A stretch of 64,000 nucleotides of DNA, taken from Paucibacter sp. DJ2R-2. GTDB taxonomy: Bacteria; Pseudomonadota; Gammaproteobacteria; Burkholderiales; Burkholderiaceae_C. The notes under the pieces are model-generated. The model did no database searches. It saw only the letters and a list, made by a program, of their open reading frames with translations, and was not told the DNA's origin. The stretch lies in NCBI RefSeq assembly GCF_025717675.1, contig NZ_JAJIRT010000003.1, forward strand, positions 62,001-126,000. The letters run 5' to 3'. Shown here piece after piece: positions 7,556 through 16,640 of this stretch. The number at the start of each line of letters is the position of its first letter. Within the stretch, counting starts at the first letter, position 1. Position numbers and translations under genes: made by a program.

Positions 7556-8952
7556 CGTCCCGGTGCTGGTGCCAGTCTGGTGCCAGTATTTGTTGAGTTG
7601 ATTCGTTGTTCGGCTCATGTTGCGCTAGTGCGTCGAAGCGTCCGCCTCTATTCCAGAGTTCGACAGAATAGTGCCGTCCAACGCAGCTTGAGCTTAGTAA
7701 ATGCGGTTCTGGTCGCTCAGAAGTCCGTGTTTTGCAAAGACTCTCGGGACCGTCTCGCTTGCACGGCTGCAGCAAGCTCTCAAAAGCTCTGGGTCCATCC
7801 TGGGATCTGTGGGTCAAGGGTGGGATGTCTCTCCCATCGGTGGTTGCCCGGGATCGCTCCCTTGAATTGGCAGCTTTCTGTCCATGCAGACCTTAGGTTC
7901 AAAAATCTGCTTGTTTTGCACGTGCCTGAAGACGACGTCGATAGCCTATAGGCCGCTTCGCAGCGGTTCCGGCCGTTGGCCTTCGGACGGCGAACTCACG
8001 CTGACTGGTACCAAGCGGACACTGGGCTTGGCGACCGGCGGTGGTGTGAACGTCAGCTGTACGAGGTATTGCAGCCGTAGGACTCGCGAGTGTCGGCTGG
8101 CGTCACACCGGCGACAGCTTCTCTACAGTTTGAGCTTTCGCTGCCACCCTAAGCCGCCACAGATGCTGGTGAAATTGATTCCGGCAAGCCGGACGATCAG
8201 GAACTGGTTCCGCAGTCGCCGTGTCAGTATGTAACCCGAAAGGGGACGCCAGACCAATCCGGCAGCTTGGATCTATCCCTGACCTCCCCGCGCCTTTTGG
8301 CGCATGCCCGCTTTATTGCTGACGATTATTGCAGCGGCTCGTAGGTTGTTCTTCTTGACCAGCTGTGTGCGTCAGCATGGCAAGGCCGGGGGAGTTGCGC
8401 AAGACGCCCTATCCCCAACGTTCAGTCCAAGCTTTGCGACGCTATGGCTTGGTGACTTCCGTTCGTCTAGTCTCCTCGTCACTATTGATGAGGTATCACT
8501 TCCCTTCGCAGAAAGCACTTCGGCTTGAATGCTTCAGGCGCTGATAGGCTGGTGTCGCCAGGTGCGAAGCGCAGCCGTAGCGCTACAGCGTAGCTACGTG
8601 CGAGGTCATCACGCACCAATGCTCGCTTTTGAGGCGCCCTGGCTGGCTTTGGGCCGCCTGCGGAGAACTACTCTGCCAGACAGGGGCGGCGGGAGAATTT
8701 CGCGCGCTAAGGGCGAACAACATTGGCTCGTATAGAAGTCTTTCACCCTACCTAAAGCCGCGGCACACGAATCATCAGCAGCTTGTAGGGTGGCTGGCGA
8801 GACCTGACCCCGACCGCCCAAGATCGGGTACGCGCGCGCCGCACCATGTCGGGTTCTTGGTGCTCAATCCGTTTTTTTGATGAAGGGGTAAGTACCGTGG
8901 CGGCAACCCTCGGTAGCCCGAATGATCGGAAAAACACGCGAGGGAGCGAAGA
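7556..8952. other. 1.4 kb without a recognisable gene
   Basis: Right after the tRNA terminator the reading frames become short and lack family features on both strands. Several hairpin-prone segments are present, for example around 7955-8000 (GCTTCGCAGC, GGCCGTTGGCC) and 8565-8600. The direct repeat TGGTGCCAGT occurs twice at 7567-7587. No integrase remnant or second copy of the tRNA 3' end was found. This is probably decayed accessory DNA at an island edge. Confidence 0.6.
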
Positions 8953-9864
8953 ATGAAAACTGCACTGGCGCTAGCTATTTCCTGCGCACTTTTCTCCGGC
9001 TGCGCACTGACGCCAAGCCAGGTAGCGGTACCCAAACCGGTACCGCTCACGACTGGGACCGGAAGTACGAAGAGTGCGATCCAGGACCCGTGGGTGAAGG
9101 CGCTCGCGGATGCAGACGCACTTCGCACCAATGGAAACCGCATTCCTCTGACCACTGATCAGCCGAACCTCCAAGCGCAGCTAGAGCTCTACGCTGCGTT
9201 CTGGCGCGACACCGAGGGCGAGTACCTCTTGCTCGGGCGCGACATCCCGGGCCGGGGGCGAGACGTTGCGGTGCTTACCGCTGCCTACTACGCGGTCAAG
9301 AACCACATGAAGGAGGCCCGCTACGCGGGAATCTTCGCTGCGCTCTTTGGGTCATTTTCGGACACCTATCGGGTCGAGACCCAGGCCAAGAACTACCAGA
9401 CCGCCTCGGCCACGATGCTGTGCATCTCCGAAGCGGTCGACAAGGTGCCCAGGTCCGCGTGGAGCATGTTGGACGCGACCGGCGCCTTCAAGAAGGAGAA
9501 CACCTCACTGCTCACTGGGACAGAGAGCGAGCGGCTGGGCGCCCTGGCCACGCTCAACGATGTGTTTCCCGCGGTGAACCGAACGATGAACAAGGCGCTG
9601 GCGCGCCTCATGAAGGACCAGCGCGAACTGAAGCTCTCGGGCGTCAACATGGAGAGTCTTAGAGCTGCCTATGACAAAGAACGAGAGGCACGGGACAAGG
9701 CGATCAAACAAGGCGAGGAGCTACGGGCCGGAATCGTTAGCATCGCCAACGTTACGGAGAGGGCTGCACGCAATGCGGAGGTCGACTCGGACATGGCCAA
9801 CATCACGGCCCTGACGACGCTCCCGCCGAATGCGGACAAGTGCTATGCCGGTACCGGCGGTTGA
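8953..9864 (+). CDS. Predicted lipoprotein of unknown function
   Basis: 303 residues, preceded by the Shine-Dalgarno GAGGGAG. The N-terminus MKTALALAISCALFSGC has a lipobox (FSGC, Cys17), so it is predicted to be exported and lipidated. The rest is soluble and mostly helical, with a segment at ~215-260 (YDKEREARDKAIKQGEELRAG) that could form a short coiled coil. No family is recognised. No neighbour is on the same strand within 1 kb. Codon use looks normal for a high-GC betaproteobacterium, so it is likely a real gene despite the poor surroundings. Confidence 0.75.
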   Translation: MKTALALAISCALFSGCALTPSQVAVPKPVPLTTGTGSTKSAIQDPWVKALADADALRTNGNRIPLTTDQPNLQAQLELYAAFWRDTEGEYLLLGRDIPGRGRDVAVLTAAYYAVKNHMKEARYAGIFAALFGSFSDTYRVETQAKNYQTASATMLCISEAVDKVPRSAWSMLDATGAFKKENTSLLTGTESERLGALATLNDVFPAVNRTMNKALARLMKDQRELKLSGVNMESLRAAYDKEREARDKAIKQGEELRAGIVSIANVTERAARNAEVDSDMANITALTTLPPNADKCYAGTGG

Positions 9865-10534
9865 CTTCGCAGGTCCGGGGGTCTACGCGGTGGCTTGCCT
9901 ACTGGGCTAGGCGCGCTTTGCTCGGGCTCATGCTTTTTGAATGTTGGATGGTGAGAGCAGCGGTCGCCCGACGACTTTCGGCCGAACTCCATGAGCAGCC
10001 CGCCGCCGCCGTCTCGACGGACCTATCGCAAGCACCTAGTTCTCTCAGCCAGCAAGAAATTGAGCCACCGCGAAGCCGACGGTCGCCGCCGGCAGTTTGT
10101 CGCCGGCACCGGGTCTTGCCTGGCGAGACAGTAAGCTGACCTTCGGTGGATGGATGCGGCGGGCCCGGGGCGGCTAACGGCGGATCTGCTGGGCACCCGG
10201 TCCCGGCCACAAGCGGTCGTGGACGAAGGTCTGCATCCCAACGACCAAGTGTTGACGTGGCCGCTGCAACGGCGTGTCAAGGAATGGCGGCTGCACTCGC
10301 ATCGTCGTCTGGCTCGAAGCCAAGCGAAATGCAACGACAGCGAGCGCACGGTCATCCTGGATACCAACTTCACCCTATTCGTGCGCCGTTTGGATGCAGA
10401 GCTCCACTCGAGCTGCATTGGCGCCGCCCGCGTGCGCCAGATCAACCGTGCCCTTCGACTGCAACCGCGCGACGCGCAGGAGGGTTGGCAACAGCGTGTG
10501 AGGCGGGCGCCACGGCTTGGCACCCTCGGGAAAC
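9865..10534. other. Gene-free stretch
   Basis: 670 bp between the lipoprotein and the zeta-like ATPase gene. Only short overlapping frames with no family signature are present on either strand. I see no repeat, RNA gene or terminator. Confidence 0.5.
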
Positions 10535-11353
10535 TCAGGAGAACTGCTTCCAGAGCTCGGTTTCGAGAAACCAAGGGCTGATCCGGCTGGCCCCGAGCCG
10601 GATTTCCTCGAAGTCGGTCACCTCGGCCAGCAACTTGTGCTTTGTGCCCGAGTTGTCAAAGATGTAGGCCCGGTGGGCCACCTTGCATGCCTCGGTCATC
10701 AGGGCGATGGAGCGGTGGTACCTGCTTACCACGAGCTCATCTTTCACGGGATGCCCACCCTGCAGGACACGCCGGTGCACGCGGTCGATGTTGATCGTCG
10801 GGTCGTCGGTGGCCACGAAGTAGAGGTACACGCGGTAGCCGCGTTCCCTCGCCTGCCGCATGAAATTGATCTTAGACGGGTGCGACATCACGGTCTCGAA
10901 CGTGAACGTCTGGCCTTCCTCCAGCAACTCTTGGCGCACGGCATCGGCAAGCGACGCCGCGAGATAGGAGTCGTAGGGCCCTGGCACCCACAGCCTCATC
11001 GCGTCATCGAGTGTCATGCCCGCCAACAGGGCCTGTAGGTCCAGCCGCTTCTCCAGCCCGAAGGTCTCCAGGCTCTTCTTGATGCGCTTGAGAACCACAG
11101 CTGGCTCGCCGCTGACGCCGAGGCTGCGCAAGCTCAGGAAGCCCGCAGAGGCGACCAGGTCTCGCTCCATCTCGTCGGCATTCACGAAGACGCCAATCCA
11201 CTGGGGCTTCAGGTCTGGTTTGATGGTGCTCTTGCCCGATCCGTTCGGACCGGCGAGAACCCGGAGTCGAGGCTGCGCGGGCTGTGCCGCTGGCGCTTGA
11301 GGTGGTTTTGCGGCCTTAGCCGCTGCATCCGCGCCGGGCGGCTTACTTGACAC
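10535..11353 (-). CDS. Zeta-toxin-like P-loop ATPase/kinase
   Basis: 272 residues. An Ala/Pro-rich N-terminus (~30 residues) precedes a P-loop kinase domain with Walker A GPNGSGKST near residues 35-43. FVNADEMERD resembles the substrate-binding 'NADE' motif of zeta/PezT-like and related predicted ABC/AAA kinases. Further on are FETVMSHPSK and YLYFVATDDPTINIDRVHRRV, typical of the zeta toxin family (Pfam Zeta_toxin). Zeta toxins phosphorylate UDP-N-acetylglucosamine. The chromosomal 'predicted ABC-type ATPase' branch, which this resembles, is biochemically uncharacterised. Its start overlaps the upstream small gene by 11 bp, so the two are co-translated, as in toxin-antitoxin pairs. Confidence 0.8.
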   Translation of the reverse strand: MSSKPPGADAAAKAAKPPQAPAAQPAQPRLRVLAGPNGSGKSTIKPDLKPQWIGVFVNADEMERDLVASAGFLSLRSLGVSGEPAVVLKRIKKSLETFGLEKRLDLQALLAGMTLDDAMRLWVPGPYDSYLAASLADAVRQELLEEGQTFTFETVMSHPSKINFMRQARERGYRVYLYFVATDDPTINIDRVHRRVLQGGHPVKDELVVSRYHRSIALMTEACKVAHRAYIFDNSGTKHKLLAEVTDFEEIRLGASRISPWFLETELWKQFS

Positions 11354-11597
11354 GCCTGAGGACGGTGCCGGTCTTGACGCGCTTGCCGACCGGCAAGCTC
11401 TTGATGACCGTCACGCTCCCATCGAGCGCGCGCTTCACGACCTGACCATTGCTGGTCTTCACGGTCACTGCACCAGTCTGCTGCAGCGTGGTCCGGTAGG
11501 CCTCATGACCAGCCTTCGCCGCCAGCGCCGGAATGCGTCGCTCGACGATCTGCATACCGCGTTCGGTGAGGGTGTTACGGCTGGTACGGGAAGACAT
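11343..11597 (-). CDS. Small basic protein upstream of the zeta-like gene, possible antitoxin
   Basis: 84 residues from the ATG at 11597 (MSSRTSRNTLTERG); a TTG at 11612 would add five residues. A helical first half (QIVERRIPALAAKAGHEAYRTTLQQ) is followed by a beta-rich basic tail (GQVVKRALDGSVTVIKSL...VKTGTVLRRVK). It overlaps the zeta-like ATPase gene by 11 bp on the same strand, the layout of a two-gene toxin-antitoxin operon. I do not recognise the family and it does not look like the classic epsilon antitoxin, so the antitoxin role is inferred from position. Confidence 0.7.
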   Translation of the reverse strand: MSSRTSRNTLTERGMQIVERRIPALAAKAGHEAYRTTLQQTGAVTVKTSNGQVVKRALDGSVTVIKSLPVGKRVKTGTVLRRVK

Positions 11598-11612
11598 TTT
11601 GTGGCTCTGCAA

Positions 11613-11975
11613 CGGTTTGTGTAAGTCTACCAGCGGAAGCCCTGCTGGATGTGACGGCAGGTTAATGTCCCGCTGTCAGCATGCGGTGCTGGTGTGGAGC
11701 GGCCCCCCAATGAATGCTTTCCGGTACCGGATTTGGGCTCGCCAACTTCTGCTGTGGGTCGGCAGCGCAAGGTGGCGCTGCGCCGAACCAGTCGTTGACG
11801 AGCACCTCGCTGCCGCGCCGTGTCGAGTGTCCGGTGACGGATGCAAAGCCGCCGTACGAGTTGCTACCCGGCGAAAGGCGGGTGACGGTCAAAGCGGCCG
11901 CTCAATCCCTAGATGCGAATGACTCCGACCAGCCTGGAGGCGTCGTTGGCTGCCGGCCGGCAGCTATGCAGGGCG
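11613..11975. other. Gene-free stretch before the IS30 relic
   Basis: About 360 bp between the divergent small gene and the IS30-type left end. No supported coding region or RNA gene is seen. Confidence 0.4.
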
Positions 11976-12709
11976 GATTCAACTGGTCGATGCAGCACAC
12001 TAGGACCCGCTCGGGCCGAAGGAGTGTTGGAGATGAAACAGCGACCGCGGATCTACTACTCAGACAGCCAGAAGGAGCTGATGCGGGAGCGTTGGAAGGA
12101 TGGCTGGACACTGCACGAGATTGGGAAGCTTTTCGACCGAGGTCACTCGTCGCTCCAACAGATCATTGCCCGGACCGGCGGAATTCGCCCAACAGATCGC
12201 AGCCACTCACGGCTCGCGCTGCCCCTGGCTGAGCGGGGGGAAAGATTTCAATTGGACTGGCGCTCGGCCGGTCAATCCGTTCCATCGCCGCACAGATTGG
12301 CCGAGCGCCATCCACGGTGAGTCGAGAGATCGAGCGCAATGGCGGGCGCATCGGCTATCGAGCCAGCCATGCCGACAGTGCCGCATGGGATCGCGCGCAT
12401 CGCCCAAAGCAATGCAAACTGACTCAAGATCGAGAGCTGGCGCGCACAGTGGCCAGCAAGCTGCGTCTGCGGTGGTCTCCCGAGCAGATCGCCGGCGGGC
12501 TCAAGCATACTTATCCGAGCGACGAGAGCCAGCACGTGTCGCACAAGACCATCTACCGAAGCCTGTTCATTCAAGCGCTCGGCGCCTTGAAGAAGGAACT
12601 TCTGGAACATCTGCGACGAACTCGCGGTATGCGCCACTCTCGTCAATACACGCAAAAGACGGCTGGCCACGGGCAGATCGTGGACGCAGTTTCGCCGTGT
12701 CGTATCTGA
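11976..12709 (+). mobile_element. IS30-family element, truncated relic
   Basis: The segment ATTCAACTGGTCGATGCAGC starting near 11978 looks like an IS30-type left end, 55 bp before the transposase ATG. The transposase is frameshifted and stops at 12709 without its DDE domain. No matching right inverted repeat was found, so the 3' half of the element is missing. Confidence 0.65.
12033..12709 (+). pseudogene. IS30-family transposase, frameshifted and 3'-truncated
   Basis: The ATG at 12033 opens MKQRPRIYYSDSQKELM, a typical IS30 transposase N-terminus with a helix-turn-helix (WTLHEIGKLFDRGHSSLQQI). The family sequence LALPLAERGE is followed by a one-base shift near 12240-12250 (a run of six G then AAA). 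The correct continuation ISIGLALGRSIRSIAAQIGR, then PSTVSREIERNGG, is in another frame and runs through RWSPEQIAGGLKHTYPSDES and VSHKTIYRSLF. It ends at VDAVSPCRI, just before where the first catalytic Asp region would begin. With no DDE residues it cannot be active. Confidence 0.85.
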
Positions 12710-12786
12710 TCAAACAGCTCATTGGGAATATCGAGGTGCAGCCGTTCGACTGCCTCCCAGGCGGGATTTTTCATGTTTTTAGGGAC

Positions 12787-13977
12787 TCAGTTGACGGGCG
12801 CTATCGCAGCGTCGGCCTTCGGCCGTAATGCACACATCGAGTACCAACCAGCGGTAAGCAGACTTAGCAAACCAAGAGCTATCAACGTGCGGTCCAGCTT
12901 TTGCAAGGAGGCAAGACTTCCCATGAAGATCGGAAAGGCGAAGAAGCCGACGTGGAAGTGCGTGTTGAACAAGGCCATGGCCATTGGCCGACTCGTCGCT
13001 GGAAACACGTCCGAGGCCCACACACTAAGAATCGGCGACACCGCGCTGTAGCCGATTCCGAATACGAGGCCAGCAACCACTGCTGTCCAGATGGTGGGAA
13101 AAGCCCCTAGCGCAATGAATGACAGTGCCATGCACACGAACGCCCCTGCGACCGCCTCCTCGCGAGGCCGCTTCTGTATCCAGGTCATCAGCACGAAACG
13201 CGTCGTGAAGAAGGCAAGAGTCATCGATGAGAAGAAAGCACCCACCAAAATCCCATGGCTTCTGAGGTGCAAAGCGCAGTATCCAAACACCATGCCCCAG
13301 CTGATGCCCATAACGAAATTTGTCGCTGACGCCAGTCGGAACGCACCTGACCTGAAGAATGACAGGTAGGAAACCGGGGGCGGCACTATCGTTGACCTAG
13401 AGACTGCGTGCGTGACGCAAAGGCGACCCAGGATTGCAACGGCCAACAGTCCGGGCACGGACAACCACAGGAAGTAACCTCGCAGGCCGACGTGGTCCAG
13501 CACGAACTCCGCCGCGGCCGGCCCGATGGCGTTAGGCAACGTGATCATGCTTCCGAACAGTCCGAACAGATATGTGGTCCTGGGTCCTCTCAACATGTCG
13601 CGCGCTACAAACGTGGAGGCGGCAAAGTAAACGCCGAAACCCAGGCCGAAAACTGCCCTGCAGATGGCCCCGCCGACCGTTGAGCGTATCCACCATTCGA
13701 ATCCTGCGAAACTCAGAATCATCAACACTTGGCCCGCAAATGCTACCTGTAGTGGATTCAGGCTTCGAAGAAGCCTTCCGGTCACCAGTATGGCGATGAT
13801 CACTGGGGCAATCGGGCTTGAGAGCACGATACCGATTTCGCGGCTCGAATGTCCATTCCTTTCAAGTACGAGGGATAGCAACGCGAGCGTCGAGCCGGTC
13901 GTAAACAACAAGAAGGTAGAGACGCAAAGCTGTACGAACGCCCTGCGTTGAGACGGCGACTCAAACGATTCACTCAT
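12787..13977 (-). CDS. MFS transporter
   Basis: 396 residues with about 12 hydrophobic segments in two sets of six, separated by a cytoplasmic loop near residues 195-210 (HAVSRSTIVPPPVSYLSFF). It is a major facilitator transporter of the inner membrane, resembling the drug/sugar-efflux-like group. The motif-A region is weak, and the substrate cannot be told. The ATG overlaps the stop of an upstream alpha/beta-hydrolase tail by a few bases, suggesting it was once in an operon with a hydrolase. Gene ends 78 bp from the IS30 relic. Confidence 0.85.
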   Translation of the reverse strand: MSESFESPSQRRAFVQLCVSTFLLFTTGSTLALLSLVLERNGHSSREIGIVLSSPIAPVIIAILVTGRLLRSLNPLQVAFAGQVLMILSFAGFEWWIRSTVGGAICRAVFGLGFGVYFAASTFVARDMLRGPRTTYLFGLFGSMITLPNAIGPAAAEFVLDHVGLRGYFLWLSVPGLLAVAILGRLCVTHAVSRSTIVPPPVSYLSFFRSGAFRLASATNFVMGISWGMVFGYCALHLRSHGILVGAFFSSMTLAFFTTRFVLMTWIQKRPREEAVAGAFVCMALSFIALGAFPTIWTAVVAGLVFGIGYSAVSPILSVWASDVFPATSRPMAMALFNTHFHVGFFAFPIFMGSLASLQKLDRTLIALGLLSLLTAGWYSMCALRPKADAAIAPVN

Positions 13978-14095
13978 GTCGGGCGCAAACGTCGTGGATG
14001 AAGTTGATCAGCGCCTCGGGCTGCTCCACCCGCGACGCATGTCCTCCGGGGAGTGTGAGCACCTGAGTAGCGCAGATTGGTGCCAGCATTGGGTT
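13970..14095 (-). pseudogene. C-terminal fragment of an alpha/beta-hydrolase-like gene
   Basis: The minus-strand frame ending at 13970 reads VLNPMLAPICATQVLTLPGG then HASRVEQPEALINFIHDV, ending CARHE. This has the form of the last ~40 residues of alpha/beta hydrolases: the conserved 'PGGH' catalytic-His region, then a final helix 'peal..Fl.d'. A stop codon lies ~12 codons upstream in this frame and no full hydrolase precedes it. The TGA stop overlaps the MFS start. The length is short, so the call rests on pattern alone. Confidence 0.45.
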
Positions 14096-14478
14096 CAATA
14101 CGGAGGTCGCCGTTAGCTGCGTAGCTTAGATCGAAGTCTATGACCGTTGTGACCAGGTATCCATGGTTCATCAGTTCTGCGACATAGACCTGCTGACCGA
14201 TGGTTCTGCGCCTAAGGACCACAGCATGGTGTTTGAGTCCTTCGAAGCCTAGCTCTGTGGATTTGGCGCCAACAAGTCATACGCCCGTGACATCGATCAG
14301 CTTCAAATGCATGCGACCCTCCCTTTCGAGTTTTCTATGCATTGCAAACGGGCTTCGTCTTCTATTGGTTCTCGGTATTTCCCCGGTGGCTCATCTGGTG
14401 AGCTTTTGAGGCGCAAGACTTCATGGGCACTTCAAGCTGCACGCTCTGCGCTTGTGCACCACGAAACAGGGAAACGAT
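14096..14478. other. Gene-free stretch
   Basis: About 380 bp between the hydrolase tail and the membrane-protein gene. Short frames only, no recognised features. Confidence 0.4.
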
Positions 14479-15246
14479 ATGAGCGACTCAGATGCAACTT
14501 TTCCGACTGCCAAACCGAGTAGGTCTTTGGCTGACGCACCAACCACATCACGCAGAAGCCTTCCTTGGTCCGCTCTCGGCAAGGCTGCTGTCGCTGCTCT
14601 GGGCGCCATCGCGACGGCGCTTCACTTCATCGGGCAGGAGGCTTACGACCGGTACCTCCTTCATTGGGGATTTGACAGCGGGTTGCTGCCGCTGGATACC
14701 AGCATTCGCGTGCACTACGGCTATAGGGCTGTACTCGAAGGCTTGCACACATTGTTGAATAGTCCAGCAGGCGGTGCTTTCCTTGCGGCCATTTTTTTCA
14801 TGTGTGCCATTCAGTTTTGGGTAACCTCCGCCACAAGAAACTACCCTCCAGAAAACACGCGACTGGGCAGGTGGCTGAAGCGTAATGCCGATCGGCTTCC
14901 TCGCTGGCTCAAGAGCCTTGTCTCATCCTTTGGGCTTTCGGGGCTGATAGTTGGACTTCTGTATTACCTGGTTTTGGCTGCCTTCATTGCGTTGGCCGTA
15001 GCGCCCATTATTGGCGAGCATGCAGCGGATAAATGGGCGAAGCACAAGGAGGGTCAGATCCAATTGGGTTGCCAGCGTAGTGGAAAGCGCGGCGTTTGCA
15101 CGGAGCTCAGCGACGAAGGGAAGGTGGTTGGCAGAGGTTTCATTATTTCCAGCTCGACCACCTACATCGCCTACTTTGATGTGGCCGCGAAGCGCAGCCG
15201 TCTGATCAAGCTCGGCGACATTGAGCTGACAGGGTGGGTGCCCTAG
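14479..15246 (+). CDS. Membrane protein of unknown function
   Basis: 255 residues from the ATG at 14479. A Ser/Thr-rich N-terminus precedes three likely membrane segments: ~33-53 (LGKAAVAALGAIATALHFIG), ~102-120 (GGAFLAAIFFMCAIQFWV) and ~155-180 (GLSGLIVGLLYYLVLAAFIALA). A C-terminal soluble domain follows, with two Cys (LGCQRSGKRGVCTEL) and beta-rich segments. No family is recognised. It stands alone, ending 134 bp before the interrupted DUF6348 gene on the other strand. Confidence 0.7.
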   Translation: MSDSDATFPTAKPSRSLADAPTTSRRSLPWSALGKAAVAALGAIATALHFIGQEAYDRYLLHWGFDSGLLPLDTSIRVHYGYRAVLEGLHTLLNSPAGGAFLAAIFFMCAIQFWVTSATRNYPPENTRLGRWLKRNADRLPRWLKSLVSSFGLSGLIVGLLYYLVLAAFIALAVAPIIGEHAADKWAKHKEGQIQLGCQRSGKRGVCTELSDEGKVVGRGFIISSSTTYIAYFDVAAKRSRLIKLGDIELTGWVP

Positions 15247-15379
15247 GGTCCTTTTCTACCTTGGACTTCGAACATTGGGTTTGGGCGTCAGATGAGTGGA
15301 TGTTCGCTCAGTGCTGAGGCTGCTTTCAGGTAGTTGCAGCAAACGGTCGGAAGCCTCTATAGCGGATTGTTGTGGCCTG

Positions 15380-15418
15380 CTAGGGGGCAACCAGTTCTGC
15401 TGGTGGAACTTGCGCCGA
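15380..15418 (-). pseudogene. 3' end of the IS-interrupted DUF6348-like gene
   Basis: If the IS and one copy of the CCGA duplication are removed, the frame of the gene at 16641-17019 continues here in phase as ...ES-AQVPPAELVAP and ends at a TAG (15380-15382). This gives a 137-residue pre-insertion product. DUF6348 proteins are usually longer, so the original end may have been short or already altered. Confidence 0.6.
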
Positions 15419-15419
15419 T

Positions 15420-16244
15420 TCAGTTGACACATGATTGCTGCCGCTGCTGTTGCTCGAATTTAACCGGGGATAGATAGCTCAGCGAGGAATGTAGCCGCTG
15501 CTGGTTGTAGAGGCCGATGTAGCTGCGCAGTGCGGTACGCAGTTGCTTGTCCGTCTCGAACGACATGCCATGCAAGGACTCGGTCTTCATCGAGTGGAAG
15601 AACGACTCCATGTGCGCGTTGTCGTTCATTTTTCCGGGCCGGTTCATGCTCTGCTTGATGCCCAGCCGGTTCAGTTGCTCCCGATACTCGTATGCCGCAT
15701 ATTCGATGCCCCGATCGCTGTGGAAGATCAAACCCGGCGACGGCTGGCGCTTGCGCACGGCATGATTCAGAGCCTGACGCGTCAGCGCAGCATCGCGACG
15801 CCGGCTCAGGCTCCAGCCCACCAGCCGCCGGGAGTGTCGATCCATCACCGCCGCCATGTAGCGCCACTGGCCCGCCACTTTGAGGTACGTCACGTCACCG
15901 ACCCAGGCCTGGTCTGCATCGCTCAGCGCCACGTCTCGCAGCGCATTGGGTACGCTGGCGAAGAACTTGCGTTGCCCCACCTTGGCACGCCGGTACAGCC
16001 GGGCGCTGCGCCCCTGCAGGCCCGCCTTGCGCATCAGACGCGCCACCCGACGGCGCCCCACCTGAACGCCCTGCTGCTTGAGCTGCTGCGCAATGCGCGG
16101 GCTGCCGTAGTAGCCTCGGCTTTGCTCGTGAACCAAGCGCACCTGCTCAATGAGTTGCTCGTCGCCGGCAGCTCTGACGCTGCGCTCACGCCGGCACCAG
16201 GCGTAGTAGCCTGCGCGGGTGACTTGGTACAGCTTGCACATCAC
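15420..16244 (-). CDS. IS3-family transposase OrfB (DDE integrase domain)
   Basis: 274 residues counted from the GTG at 16244 that overlaps the orfA stop. The frame is open further upstream (AEVFAFIAANRQAHSIQV precedes MCKLYQVT), as expected for production as an OrfAB fusion by -1 frameshifting. An HTH_21-like region is followed by an rve integrase core with DVTYLKVAGQWRYMAAVMDRHSR (first Asp), FHSDRGIEYA (second Asp) and the final Glu in AHMESFFHSMKTE. The stop codon lies in the left terminal repeat. It catalyses IS cutting and joining. Confidence 0.93.
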   Translation of the reverse strand: MMCKLYQVTRAGYYAWCRRERSVRAAGDEQLIEQVRLVHEQSRGYYGSPRIAQQLKQQGVQVGRRRVARLMRKAGLQGRSARLYRRAKVGQRKFFASVPNALRDVALSDADQAWVGDVTYLKVAGQWRYMAAVMDRHSRRLVGWSLSRRRDAALTRQALNHAVRKRQPSPGLIFHSDRGIEYAAYEYREQLNRLGIKQSMNRPGKMNDNAHMESFFHSMKTESLHGMSFETDKQLRTALRSYIGLYNQQRLHSSLSYLSPVKFEQQQRQQSCVN

Positions 16245-16603
16245 TTGGATCGAGTGGGCTTGCCGGTTTGCCGCGATGAAGGCGAAGACTTCCGCTTTTG
16301 ATCTGCTGCAAACCGGATGAATTTTTTTAGCAGATCGTGCTCCGTCTGCAAACGCTTGAACTGCTGCTCGACTTCGCGCAGCCGGCGCAGCTCCGCCACT
16401 GCTGCGGGTTCAACCGGCTCGATGGGGCCGGACAGCTCGCCATCACGCTCTTGCTTTCGCCACTTGGACAGCATGAAGGGATGAATGCACAAGGACTCCG
16501 CCACGTCCTTGATCAGCACCCCTGGCTGCTCGCTCATCAGCACCGCCTTGAGCTTGAAACTCAGCTCGTAACGGTGAACTTTTCTTGGCCCTGCTGTTCC
16601 CAT
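16241..16603 (-). CDS. IS3-family OrfA (HTH transposase subunit)
   Basis: 120 residues. An HTH_Tnp_1 domain (SFKLKAVLMSEQPGVLIKDVAESLCIHPFMLSKWRK) is followed by a leucine-zipper-like helix (ELRRLREVEQQFKRLQTEHDLLKKF). It binds the IS ends. The A7 run at the LLKKF codons allows a -1 shift into orfB. The start at 16603 lies 37 bp inside the right IS end. Confidence 0.92.
   Translation of the reverse strand: MGTAGPRKVHRYELSFKLKAVLMSEQPGVLIKDVAESLCIHPFMLSKWRKQERDGELSGPIEPVEPAAVAELRRLREVEQQFKRLQTEHDLLKKFIRFAADQKRKSSPSSRQTGKPTRSK
16322..16328 (-). promoter_or_regulatory. Programmed -1 frameshift site (A AAA AAA)
   Basis: Seven A on the minus strand within CTA AAA AAA TTC of orfA. Slipping back one base gives the orfB frame, which is open through to the integrase domain. 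This is the standard way IS3-family elements make the OrfAB transposase. Confidence 0.8.
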
Positions 16604-16640
16604 TGAACACTTCCTTCGTTAGGTGGATGTGTCAACGAAA

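Larger units (their letters stand above)
15419..16640 (-). mobile_element. IS3-family insertion sequence, apparently complete
   Basis: 1222 bp bounded by imperfect terminal inverted repeats of 14 bp (TTCAGTTGACACAT at the left, TTTCGTTGACACAT reversed at the right; 12/14 match). It is flanked by a 4-bp direct repeat CCGA (15415-15418 and 16641-16644), taken as target-site duplication. It carries orfA and orfB with an A7 slippery site. The intact frames, repeats and duplication suggest a fairly recent insertion. Confidence 0.88.

Noticed and set aside
13974-14222. 82-codon minus-strand frame upstream of the MFS gene
   Set aside because: Another frame over the same DNA gives the alpha/beta-hydrolase C-terminus, which fits better.
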